Origin: Pseudomonadota bacterium
GTDB taxonomy: Bacteria; Pseudomonadota; Gammaproteobacteria; Burkholderiales; Sulfuriferulaceae
Assembly (NCBI GenBank): GCA_021790625.1
Contig: JAJYGL010000025.1
Span: 1-6,269, forward strand
Length of the DNA: 6,269 nucleotides
Direction: 5' to 3'
The notes below the pieces were generated by a model, which had not been told where the DNA came from, ran no database searches, and saw only the letters and a program-made list of their open reading frames with translations. Shown piece after piece: positions 1 through 5,728 of the stretch. Made by a program: the position numbers and the translations under genes. Each line of letters begins with the position of its first letter. Positions within the stretch are counted from its first letter, which is position 1.

Positions 1-90
1 GACGTCTTCTGCGCTACGCAACAACTCTGCTTCATGCAGAAGCTGCCGTGCCCGCTCCAGGCTCATGCCATTATTCTTGGCATTACTCAT
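1..90 (-). CDS. Partial N-terminus of a gene coupled to rlmB, possibly hypoxanthine-guanine phosphoribosyltransferase
   Basis: An open minus-strand frame starts with ATG at 90-88 and runs off the left edge, giving 30 residues that begin MSNAKNNGMSLERARQLL and continue HEAELLRSAEDV. The start lies inside the last codons of rlmB, an 8-nt overlap with the rlmB stop at 83-85, so translation is probably coupled. A second in-frame ATG at codon 9 (MSLERARQLL) could be the real start. The amphipathic helix with the pattern ERARxLLxEAELLxSAEDV resembles the N-terminal helix of proteobacterial hypoxanthine-guanine phosphoribosyltransferases, which salvage purine bases using PRPP. The diagnostic PRPP-binding loop lies outside the window, so the family name is a guess from a short segment. 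That a gene continues the operon here is much better supported than its identity. Confidence 0.5.
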   Translation of the reverse strand, partial: MSNAKNNGMSLERARQLLHEAELLRSAEDV

Positions 91-817
91 GACGTTGGCG
101 TCGCGTTTCATATAAACAGATTCCGGCCGTCACGGCAACATTCATGCTGGCAACCGTGCCATACATGGGAATACGCACCAATTCATCACAGTGTTCACGG
201 GTCAGTCGTCGCATACCGCTACCTTCCGAACCCAGGACCCAAGCCACCGACCCGCTCGCATCCACCGCCATGATTTCGCGCTCCGCCGCATCATCGGTAC
301 CAATTATATGCACACCATAGTCTTTTAACTCGCGCATGGTGCGCGCCAGATTGGTCACTGTCAAGTAAGGCACGGTCTCTGCGGCACCACACGCCACTTT
401 GCTTACCACCGCTGTCAAACCAACGGCGCGATCTTTGGGCGCAATCAACGCATTTGCCCCCATCGCATCGGCGATGCGCAAACAGGCGCCCAGATTGTGC
501 GGATCCTGTACACCATCGAGCACCAGCAGCAGCAACGAACCAGTCAGATTTTCCAACACCTCGTCAATATGGCGCGGCGCAGCCAGCATGGCAACCTTGG
601 CTGCAATCCCTTGATGACGGCCGCCACCGGCCATACCCTCCAGGCGACGAGCGTCCAGCGTTACTACTTTCAGTCCCAACTGTTTTGCTGTTTCCAGCAC
701 ATCGCGGATACGCGGGTCTTTGCGCTCGGCATCGACATACAACTCTTCAACGCTGGCAGGATGGTTGCGTAACCGCGCAACGACAGCGTGAAACCCATAA
801 ATCAAAATTCCAGCCAT
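83..817 (-). CDS. rlmB: 23S rRNA (guanosine-2251-2'-O)-methyltransferase RlmB
   Basis: This 244-aa protein is a SpoU-family (SPOUT/TrmH) RNA 2'-O-methyltransferase. RlmB uses S-adenosylmethionine to methylate the ribose of G2251 in the peptidyl-transferase P-loop of 23S rRNA, acting in the cytoplasm during 50S assembly. Residues ~1-75 form the L30e-like substrate-binding domain (IYGFHAV near the start, HQGIAAKV at 68-75). The knotted catalytic domain carries motif 1 DPHNLGACLR (105-114), motif 2 LGSEGSGM (195-202) and motif 3 ASMNVAVTAG (223-232). Length matches the ~243-aa E. coli protein, and VACGAAETVP and MRRLTREHCDEL are strongly RlmB-like. It starts 3 nt after the rnr stop without a clear Shine-Dalgarno, so it probably depends on rnr translation and shares its mRNA. 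The rnr-rlmB order is the common proteobacterial arrangement. No damage is seen. Confidence 0.97.
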   Translation of the reverse strand: MAGILIYGFHAVVARLRNHPASVEELYVDAERKDPRIRDVLETAKQLGLKVVTLDARRLEGMAGGGRHQGIAAKVAMLAAPRHIDEVLENLTGSLLLLVLDGVQDPHNLGACLRIADAMGANALIAPKDRAVGLTAVVSKVACGAAETVPYLTVTNLARTMRELKDYGVHIIGTDDAAEREIMAVDASGSVAWVLGSEGSGMRRLTREHCDELVRIPMYGTVASMNVAVTAGICLYETRRQRHE

Positions 818-820
818 TGC

Positions 821-3193
821 TTAATGTTTCTTTCTTTTCTTGGCGACTGTTTTATCGCCAGATACAGCCTCTTTTCCTGGCTTGCCACTTTTCACTGGCG
901 TCGATTTTACGGCAGACGCCGTCGTTTTAACAGGGGATGCCGCTTTTTTTCGCGCGCCACGTGCTGGCACGGCCGTCTGTGCATCGACATGACGCGCGCC
1001 TTTTCGAGATATTGAAACAGATTCATCCAGTTGGAAATCAATCTGGCTGGTATCCAGACTCACCTTGACCACTTTGACGCGCAAGCGGTCGCCCAAACGA
1101 TAACGTACGCCAGTGCGCTCACCCAGCATTTGATGGCGCGCCTTGTCAAAATGAAAATAATCGCTACCCAACTCGGAAATATGCAACAACCCTTCCACAA
1201 ACAGGCCATCCAGCGCAATAAACAAGCCAAAACCCGTCACCGACACGATACTGCCATCAAACGACTCGCCGACATGATCCTGCATATAGTAACATTTCAG
1301 CCATGACTCCACATCACGCGTCGCCTCATCTGCCCGTCGTTCCGTCATCGAGCAGTGCGCACCCAATGCCGGCCAGTTGCCGGGGCTGAATTTCTCTCCG
1401 GCCAGCACGGCCTTGATAGCACGATGTACCAGCAAATCCGGATACCGCCGGATCGGCGAAGTGAAGTGGGTGTAGTGCTCATAAGCCAGACCGAAATGCC
1501 CGACGTTGTCCGGACTGTAAACCGCCTGTTGCAAAGAACGCAACATCACGGTCTGCAGCAAATGTGCATCCGGCCGTGGTTTTATCTGCTGCAACAAACG
1601 CGCATAATCTTTGGCTTGCGGCGTATCGCCGCCAGCCAACCCAAGCCCGAATTCAGACAAAAATTCGCGCAGGGCAATCAATTTTTCAGCGGTTGGGCCT
1701 TCATGAACCCGGTATAGGGTCGGCTGCCGGTTTTTCTTCAGGAAAGCTGATGCGCACACATTTGCCGCCAGCATGCATTCTTCAATAATCCGGTGCGCAT
1801 CGTTGCGTTGCACCGGCACGATACGTTCGATTTTGCGCTCGTCATTGAACACCATCTGTGTTTCAATGGTTTCAAAATCAATCGCTCCCCGACGCTCCCG
1901 CGCTTTCAACAACACCTTGAACAAGGCGTATAAATGCTCCAATTGCGGCAGATGATCGCGCAACGCACCCGCGTCTTCCGGTTGTTGCAATGCTGCCCAA
2001 ACCTGGTTATATGTCAACCGGGCATGCGAATGCATCACCGCCGGATAAAACCGATACCGGCTGATCGCCCCCATCTTGCCAATCTGCATATCACATACCA
2101 TGCACAGACGGTCCACTTCCGGATTAAGCGAACACAGACCATTGGACAATGCCTCTGGCAGCATGGGGATGACCCTGCGTGGGAAATACACCGAATTTCC
2201 ACGATTGAACGCCTCTTTGTCCAGTGCATCAGCCGTCTGGACATAATATGACACATCGGCAATCGCTACCACCAGCCGATAACCACTACCTTCCTCTACA
2301 CAATACACCGCATCATCAAAATCACGCGCCGTTTCACCATCTATCGTCACCAGCGGCAAATGCCGGATATCCTCGCGTCCGGCAAAATCCTCTGCCAATA
2401 CCGTAGACGGCAATCTGGCTGCCAACTGCTCCACTTCCGGCGAAAACTGCCATGGCAACGCATGCTTGCGCAACGCGATTTCAATCTCCATACCCGGGTC
2501 GGTATACCGCCCCAGCACCTCAACCACACGCCCCACCGGTTTGCTGTAACGTTGTACCGAACCAATCAGCTCCACATTCACCACTTCGCCCGCCTGCGCC
2601 ATCCCCTCATTACCGGGCGGAATCAGGATATCCTGCGTAATACGCCGATTCTCCGGCGCTACCAGCATAATGCCGTGCTCTACCAGCAAACGCCCGACCA
2701 CGTGCGTTTGCGTCCGTTCCAATACCTCGACAATCTTGCCTTCACGACGACCGCGCCGATCAACCCCGATTTCCCGTCCCATGACGCTATCACCATGCAT
2801 CGCTTTCTGCATCTCACGTGGTGACAAAAACAACGAACTACTGCCATCATCCGGCTCCAAAAAACCGAAGCCATCCGGATGCCCTTCCACCCGTCCCTTA
2901 ATCAAATCGAGCTTTTCCACCACACACAAATCACCGCGCCGGTTTTGAATCAACTCCCCATCACGTTCCATCGCACGCAACCGGCGCGAAAACAAAACCG
3001 ACTCTTCCTCATTAATCTCCAGCATCACCGTCAATTCTTCAGCCGATAATGGCGCGCCGTGCTGACGCAGGATGTCCATCACGTACTCCCGACTCGGCAA
3101 CGGGTGCTCATAACGTTCACGTTCCCGCTCAAGAAATGGGTCCTGCATGCGCAAACCTGCGCGTTTTTTTCTGGAATTCACCGCGTGAATCAT
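821..3193 (-). CDS. rnr: Ribonuclease R (3'-5' exoribonuclease)
   Basis: RNase R is a processive, hydrolytic 3'-5' exoribonuclease of the RNase II (RNB) family. It degrades structured RNA, defective rRNA and mRNA and takes part in trans-translation quality control. From ATG 3193 the protein has 790 residues. An N-terminal HTH-like region (~17-90) contains DPFLERERERY and HPLPSRE; cold-shock domains follow (~95-245); the RNB catalytic domain (~270-600) has TIDGETARDFDDAV (283-296), whose Asp285, Asp291, Asp293 and Asp294 match the Mg-binding aspartates, and HFTSPIRRYPD (576-586). An S1 domain (~643-725) has GSIVSVTGFGLFIA, and a Lys-rich basic tail runs from ~730 to 790. ATG 3193 is preferred to TTG 3199 because the Shine-Dalgarno AAAGGTGG (3200-3207) is 6 nt upstream of it but would touch the TTG. 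It heads the operon with rlmB. The size is near that of E. coli RNase R (813 aa) and the gene is intact. Confidence 0.97.
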   Translation of the reverse strand: MIHAVNSRKKRAGLRMQDPFLERERERYEHPLPSREYVMDILRQHGAPLSAEELTVMLEINEEESVLFSRRLRAMERDGELIQNRRGDLCVVEKLDLIKGRVEGHPDGFGFLEPDDGSSSLFLSPREMQKAMHGDSVMGREIGVDRRGRREGKIVEVLERTQTHVVGRLLVEHGIMLVAPENRRITQDILIPPGNEGMAQAGEVVNVELIGSVQRYSKPVGRVVEVLGRYTDPGMEIEIALRKHALPWQFSPEVEQLAARLPSTVLAEDFAGREDIRHLPLVTIDGETARDFDDAVYCVEEGSGYRLVVAIADVSYYVQTADALDKEAFNRGNSVYFPRRVIPMLPEALSNGLCSLNPEVDRLCMVCDMQIGKMGAISRYRFYPAVMHSHARLTYNQVWAALQQPEDAGALRDHLPQLEHLYALFKVLLKARERRGAIDFETIETQMVFNDERKIERIVPVQRNDAHRIIEECMLAANVCASAFLKKNRQPTLYRVHEGPTAEKLIALREFLSEFGLGLAGGDTPQAKDYARLLQQIKPRPDAHLLQTVMLRSLQQAVYSPDNVGHFGLAYEHYTHFTSPIRRYPDLLVHRAIKAVLAGEKFSPGNWPALGAHCSMTERRADEATRDVESWLKCYYMQDHVGESFDGSIVSVTGFGLFIALDGLFVEGLLHISELGSDYFHFDKARHQMLGERTGVRYRLGDRLRVKVVKVSLDTSQIDFQLDESVSISRKGARHVDAQTAVPARGARKKAASPVKTTASAVKSTPVKSGKPGKEAVSGDKTVAKKRKKH

Positions 3194-3220
3194 TGACAAC
3201 CACCTTTATTAATTTATAAT
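3193..3220 (+). promoter_or_regulatory. Sigma70 promoter of tRNA-Leu
   Basis: Both hexamers are perfect consensus: -35 TTGACA (3193-3198) and -10 TATAAT (3215-3220), with a 16-nt spacer. Transcription should begin near 3227, about 55 nt before the mature tRNA. The bases after the -10 (GCGAC) form a GC-rich discriminator, typical of stringently controlled stable-RNA promoters. The -35 shares one base with the rnr start codon, and the spacer covers the rnr Shine-Dalgarno on the other strand. Function is inferred. Confidence 0.75.
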
Positions 3221-3281
3221 GCGACTCTTGCCGCATAGACAGTATATCAGTATATCACTGATACGCTCGTCCCTCGCAAAT

Positions 3282-3366
3282 GCCCAGATGGCGGAATTGG
3301 TAGACGCGCATGGTTCAGGTCCATGTGCCGCAAGGTGTGGAGGTTCGAGTCCTCTTCTGGGCACCA
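3282..3366 (+). tRNA. tRNA-Leu (anticodon CAG)
   Basis: The 85-nt gene folds as a class II tRNA. The acceptor stem GCCCAGA (3282-3288) pairs with TCTGGGC (3356-3362), followed by discriminator A and an encoded CCA (3364-3366). The D-arm contains the GGCGGAATTGGTAGAC block usual for bacterial tRNA-Leu. The anticodon stem CATGG/CCATG encloses TTCAGGT, giving anticodon CAG at 3316-3318, which reads CUG codons. A long variable arm (about 3326-3338) follows, then the T-arm GGAGG-TTCGAGT-CCTCT (3339-3355). It is intact although mobile DNA lies directly downstream, as expected when an element integrates at a tRNA 3' end and restores it. Confidence 0.98.
3339..3366 (+). other. Putative attachment site (attL) at the tRNA-Leu 3' end
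   Basis: An integrase N-terminus lies 165 nt beyond the tRNA 3' end and points away from it, the usual layout for an element integrated at a tRNA gene. The crossover core would then fall in the T-arm/acceptor segment ending in CCA. The matching repeat at the far end of the element is not in the window, so the core and its length cannot be fixed. Confidence 0.4.
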
Positions 3367-3459
3367 CGATACTTTTTAACAAATCACCTCAAATCCTATA
3401 TTTTCCCTGAATATCAACGGTTTGATGGTGTTTTTGCCCTCTTCCGGCATGCCGTTAGT

Positions 3460-3488
3460 TTCACATTTCCTCTCAAAAGCTATATAAT
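3460..3488 (+). promoter_or_regulatory. Sigma70 promoter of the integrase fragment
   Basis: A -35 TTCACA (3460-3465, one mismatch to consensus) and a perfect -10 TATAAT (3483-3488) are separated by 17 nt. The predicted start near 3495 leaves a ~36-nt leader before the integrase ATG, with a GAGGA ribosome binding site at 3519-3523. Because the integrase is cut, transcripts would run on into the insertion sequence, antisense to its transposase. Confidence 0.65.
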
Positions 3489-3530
3489 TCTCGCTATCCG
3501 TTACAGCATTTTTACAGCGAGGATTACAGC

Positions 3531-3737
3531 ATGGCATCGTTCAGGAAGCGCGGGAAGTCATGGGAAGTCTTTGTCGCCAAGAATGGTGTCCGGAAATCCG
3601 CCACTTTCGACACAAAAGCAGAAGCAGTGAATTGGGCAGCCCGCACAGAAACCGAAATCCTGCAAAATAAGCATGGCAGCATTCCGGATGACAAGTCATT
3701 CTCTGATTTGCTTACCCGATACCGCGATACCGGAAAT
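3531..3737 (+). pseudogene. Truncated phage-type tyrosine recombinase (integrase), N-terminal fragment
   Basis: The first 69 codons read as the N-terminus of a phage integrase: MASFRKRGKSWEVFVAKNG, then RKSATFDTKAEAVNWA and a segment ending SDLLTRYRDT. The first ~55 residues are the arm-type DNA-binding domain with its Arg/Lys-rich beta strands and the conserved TFxTKAEAxxWA helix; the start of the core-binding SAM-like domain follows. All of the catalytic domain (R-H-R-Y) is missing. Homology stops at about 3737, where the terminal TGTCAACC of an IS3-family element begins. The frame stays open into IS DNA to a stop at 3831-3833, which would give a non-functional ~100-residue chimera. GAGGA at 3519-3523 supports the ATG. 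The rest of the gene does not reappear beyond the IS, so insertion was accompanied or followed by deletion. Its place after tRNA-Leu marks it as the recombinase of the island. Confidence 0.88.
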
Positions 3738-3769
3738 TGTCAACCTAGTTGTCGCCTGACTGTTTGCGA

Positions 3770-4849
3770 TTATGCTGCCATTTTGTGCGCCAAATTGTCT
3801 TTTATTTTCTCGCCTTTTTCAGCGATCTGCTGATCCGGATTCAAGTGCACAGCGAGAACGGGTTGCCAGTTTCTGGTGGCGCCGCTCCAGCGCTCAGGAC
3901 ATCGCTTTTTCGCTGCCTCGTAGACGATTGCACGCTTCTTCAGTAATGCCGTGTCGAGGCCAGCATGGCGCTCTGCCGGGGTCACGAAGTTGATGGCGCT
4001 GTGCCGGTGCTCTTGGTTGTACCACTGCACAAACACGCCCACCCATTGCCTCGCAGCGAGTAGGCTTTCAAACGCCCGACGCGGGTAGGCCGACCGGTAC
4101 TTTAAGGTCTTGAACAGTGATTCCGAGTACGGATTATCATTGCTGACTGCCGGGCGGCTGAACGACGGCGAGACCCCCAGCGCTTGCAAAGTCGCCAACA
4201 TCGTCGCGCCTTTCATCGGGTGACCGTTGTCTGAATGCAGCACCACTTGGTCCGCCTTGATGGCTTCGCGTGCGCAAATATCACGCATGACTTCGCCAGC
4301 CAGTTCGCCGCTTTCCGATTCATAAATCTGCCAGCCGACGATTTTCCGGCTAAAAATATCCATGAACAAATACAGGTAAAAATAGATGCCCTTCACCGGT
4401 GTCGGCAGATAGGTGATGTCCCAACTGAATAGCTGATTGGGCGCGGTGGCGCAAAGCGCGCGTGGTTTGTGACGGCGTTGCGCTGGCCGTTCTGCACCAC
4501 GGTGTTTCAGCTGATTTTCGGCCCTTAGAATACGATAGAAGGTTGATTCAGATGCGATGTATTCGCCGCGATCCGCCAGTATCGGCACAATCTGACTCGG
4601 CGGCAGACTACCAAACTCATCCGAATTGGCAACCGTCAAAACCTTTTTACGCTCCAGTACGCTCAACCTGTTCGACGGAGTTTGCGTTCGCCCCGGGCGT
4701 TGATCGCCGCGTGATTGATCAGTCTGCCAGCGCTGCAATGTGCGTTCATTAAGGTTAATAGCCATACAGGCACGATCCTGGCGTGCACCGGAATCCATGG
4801 CCGCCTTTACCATTGTGATGATCTTGCCGCGCTCTATAAGGGAAGTCAT
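3770..4849 (-). CDS. IS3-family transposase OrfB (DDE/rve integrase core)
   Basis: This 359-aa protein catalyses strand cleavage and transfer for an IS3-family element. Residues ~1-45 form a helix-turn-helix region (RACMAINLNERTLQRWQ); ~80-120 carry the HTH_21-like segment (PPSQIVPILADRG, ESTFYRILR); the RNase H-like rve core spans ~135-295. The catalytic triad is visible as Asp144 in FSWDITYLPTP, Asp207 in VLHSDNGHPMKG and Glu243 in NDNPYSESLFKTLKYR, with 35 residues between the second Asp and the Glu (DD35E). The tail includes WYNQEHRHSAINFVTPAERH, the usual IS3 signature. Its ATG overlaps the orfA stop by ATGA (4846-4849), as is common for IS3 orfA/orfB. The frame is undamaged, yet the element lacks its left end. 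Whether it is still expressed is unclear, since the natural promoter upstream of orfA has gone. Confidence 0.93.
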   Translation of the reverse strand: MTSLIERGKIITMVKAAMDSGARQDRACMAINLNERTLQRWQTDQSRGDQRPGRTQTPSNRLSVLERKKVLTVANSDEFGSLPPSQIVPILADRGEYIASESTFYRILRAENQLKHRGAERPAQRRHKPRALCATAPNQLFSWDITYLPTPVKGIYFYLYLFMDIFSRKIVGWQIYESESGELAGEVMRDICAREAIKADQVVLHSDNGHPMKGATMLATLQALGVSPSFSRPAVSNDNPYSESLFKTLKYRSAYPRRAFESLLAARQWVGVFVQWYNQEHRHSAINFVTPAERHAGLDTALLKKRAIVYEAAKKRCPERWSGATRNWQPVLAVHLNPDQQIAEKGEKIKDNLAHKMAA

Positions 4850-5004
4850 TTGACCTCGTCCTCCCAGAGCGCGCGGAATTTTTTTGCAGAATCAGCAACG
4901 CTGCCGCCTCCGCCAATGCGTGATCTTTGCGTGCTATTTCACGCTTGTATTGTTTATAGTGTTCACGTTCAACAGAATACGCACGAGGTTGGAAAGGGTT
5001 GAAA
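4846..5004 (-). pseudogene. IS3-family OrfA remnant, 3' part, frameshifted
   Basis: Just upstream of orfB the minus strand encodes the C-terminal end of an IS3 OrfA: PRAYSVEREHYKQYKREIA, then RKDHALAEAAALLILQK, matching the Lys/Glu-rich coiled coil and ALAEAAALL motif of this family. At a run of seven A (4879-4885) the frame must shift by -1 to read the expected ending KKFRALWEDEVK, which stops at 4848-4846 overlapping the orfB ATG. In the unshifted frame the sequence becomes NSARSGRTRSND, unlike OrfA. The simplest reading is loss of one A from an original A8. The N-terminal helix-turn-helix half is missing altogether. The upstream limit is approximate, since the frame stays open into the 3' end of higA as far as a TAA near 5038. 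Confidence 0.72.
4879..4885 (-). other. A7 homopolymer at the orfA frame break
   Basis: Seven consecutive A on the minus strand, in the context CTG-CAA-AAA-AAT-TC, mark the point where OrfA homology changes frame. It also fits the X-XXY-YYZ form of a -1 slippery heptamer (A-AAA-AAT). However, one -1 slip leads only to the OrfA C-terminus and not into orfB, so an indel is more likely than programmed frameshifting. Confidence 0.5.
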
Positions 5005-5391
5005 TCAGGCTGCCAAAGGTAACTTTGGGGGTTGAATTAAACATTCAGCGGAGATGCCGAGTTTTTGATTCAATTTCCAAATCATGTTTAGGGTTAGAGG
5101 CCGCTTCCGATTCAAAATTTCATAGACGCGGTTCAGCTTGCCAATGAAAGGCACCAAATCTTTCGGCGTAAGCCCTGCCTGATCCATGCGAAACTTGATG
5201 GCTTCAATTGGGTCAGGTAAGTCAATAGGGTAGCGCTTTGTCTCATAGGCTACTACAAGCGTAAGAAGCACTTCAAAGCGATCGCCATCCGGCATCCCGG
5301 GCGTTGGTTCGTTGTCGAAATACGCGGAAACTTCGCGGAGAGCTGCCTTGTAATCCTCTTCAGTTTTGATTGGGCGAATTTCCACGGTCAT
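5005..5391 (-). CDS. higA: HigA-type antitoxin (XRE-family helix-turn-helix)
   Basis: This 128-aa protein is the antitoxin of a type II HigBA module: it would bind and neutralise HigB and repress the operon as a DNA-binding dimer. The N-terminal half has IRPIKTEEDYKAALREV (5-21) and YFDNEPTPG, then DRFEVLLTLVVAYE and YPIDLPDPIEAIKFRMDQAG, characteristic of HigA with a C-terminal HTH (COG5499-like). The HTH covers ~65-120: GLTPKDLVPFIG, then LNRVYEILNRKRPLTLNMIW, ending LGISAECLI. Start and length are those of the family. Its ATG overlaps the higB stop by ATGA (5388-5391), and GGAGG inside the end of higB serves as ribosome binding site, so it is co-translated after the toxin, the gene order typical of hig. 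The stop at 5005-5007 abuts the broken insertion sequence. The C-terminus (LIQPPKLPLAA) looks natural, so the gene is probably complete. Confidence 0.92.
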   Translation of the reverse strand: MTVEIRPIKTEEDYKAALREVSAYFDNEPTPGMPDGDRFEVLLTLVVAYETKRYPIDLPDPIEAIKFRMDQAGLTPKDLVPFIGKLNRVYEILNRKRPLTLNMIWKLNQKLGISAECLIQPPKLPLAA

Positions 5392-5693
5392 TCCTCCATT
5401 TCTATCGTCTCAGCATCAATCGCGTCATATTCTCTGTGCGTGCCAATAAACTTTACGTACACCGCCTGAAAGTGATACGCGACCGACACCACCAAACGGT
5501 AATCGTTGCCTTTGATGTTGAATACCACGCGCTTGTTCTTAAGGATGCTGGCGCTACGGTACTTTTCCTTGATCTGAGCTGGTTGCGACCAGTTGGCATT
5601 CTTCGCCTCATCCACCCAAGATTTTAGTGGCTGCTCTGCATCTGGATTTTGTTCCCAGAAGGCTCTCAAGAATCTAACGGCTACGATGTGCAT
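5388..5693 (-). CDS. higB: HigB-type toxin (mRNA interferase)
   Basis: This 101-aa protein belongs to the HigB_toxin group of the RelE superfamily, ribosome-dependent endoribonucleases that cleave mRNA and stop translation when the antitoxin is lost. Family features are the N-terminal MHIVAVRFLRAFWEQNPDAE, the WVDEAKNANW block (26-35), SASILKNKRVVFNIKGNDYR (47-66) and the near-terminal KFIGTHREYDAIDAETI (81-97), which resembles the THKEYD segment of E. coli HigB. Length is normal (~95-105 aa) and no break is seen. ATG 5693 is supported by family alignment at the N-terminus, but no Shine-Dalgarno precedes it and the -10 box of its promoter is only 6 nt upstream, so its mRNA may be leaderless. 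It is the first gene of the pair. Such modules often persist in islands as stabilising or addictive cargo. Confidence 0.93.
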   Translation of the reverse strand: MHIVAVRFLRAFWEQNPDAEQPLKSWVDEAKNANWSQPAQIKEKYRSASILKNKRVVFNIKGNDYRLVVSVAYHFQAVYVKFIGTHREYDAIDAETIEMEE

Positions 5694-5699
5694 TGAGTG

Positions 5700-5727
5700 A
5701 GTATAGTCCCAATACGGGATATGTCAA
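5700..5727 (-). promoter_or_regulatory. higBA promoter with candidate HigA operator
   Basis: On the minus strand a perfect -35 TTGACA (5727-5722) and a near-consensus -10 TATACT (5705-5700) are 16 nt apart. Only 6 nt (CACTCA) separate the -10 from the higB ATG, placing the transcription start at or next to the A of the start codon. Between the boxes lies a short inverted repeat, TCCC-n5-GGGA (5707-5719), a plausible site for the dimeric HigA repressor to block RNA polymerase. The boxes are seen; operator function is inferred. Confidence 0.7.
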
Positions 5728-5728
5728 C

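Larger units (their letters stand above)
3738..5004 (-). mobile_element. IS3-family insertion sequence, left end deleted
   Basis: The element contains an intact IS3-type orfB transposase and the 3' part of orfA, both read on the minus strand. Its right end is placed at 3738, where homology to integrase stops and the sequence reads TGTCAACC, consistent with the 5'-TG terminus of IS3 elements. No matching inverted repeat is recognisable near 5004: the orfA frame runs directly into the 3' end of higA, so the left terminus and most of orfA are gone. The left limit is approximate (4975-5010). No target duplication can be assessed, because one end is missing. Without its left repeat it should not move on its own, though its transposase might act on other copies. 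Confidence 0.8.

Noticed and set aside
3193..3199. TTG at 3199 as the rnr start (792 aa)
   Set aside because: The Shine-Dalgarno AAAGGTGG at 3200-3207 would directly touch the TTG; ATG 3193 has proper spacing.
3213..3241. rnr promoter with -10 TATAAA (3218-3213)
   Set aside because: The -35 at proper spacing (TGTCTA) matches only two consensus positions and the AT-rich stretch is already explained by the opposite tRNA promoter, so I did not list it.
3242..3263. GTATATCA tandem repeat with TATCA-C-TGATA inverted repeat between rnr and tRNA-Leu as a regulatory operator
   Set aside because: Short, AT-rich and without a clear partner gene; it could be a protein site but nothing in the window supports one.
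3717..3732. Tandem 8-bp repeat CGATACCG next to the IS end as an IS target duplication
   Set aside because: It encodes the conserved RYRDT of integrase and both copies are on the same side of the IS, so it is ordinary coding sequence.
3531..3833. The 100-aa integrase/IS open frame as a real small gene
   Set aside because: Residues after ~69 are antisense IS sequence; homology to integrase stops at the IS boundary.
5005..5040. TCAACCCCC near 5030 as the missing left inverted repeat of the IS
   Set aside because: It shares only TCAACC with the right end, lies within the natural C-terminus of higA and lacks the TG terminus at the right position.
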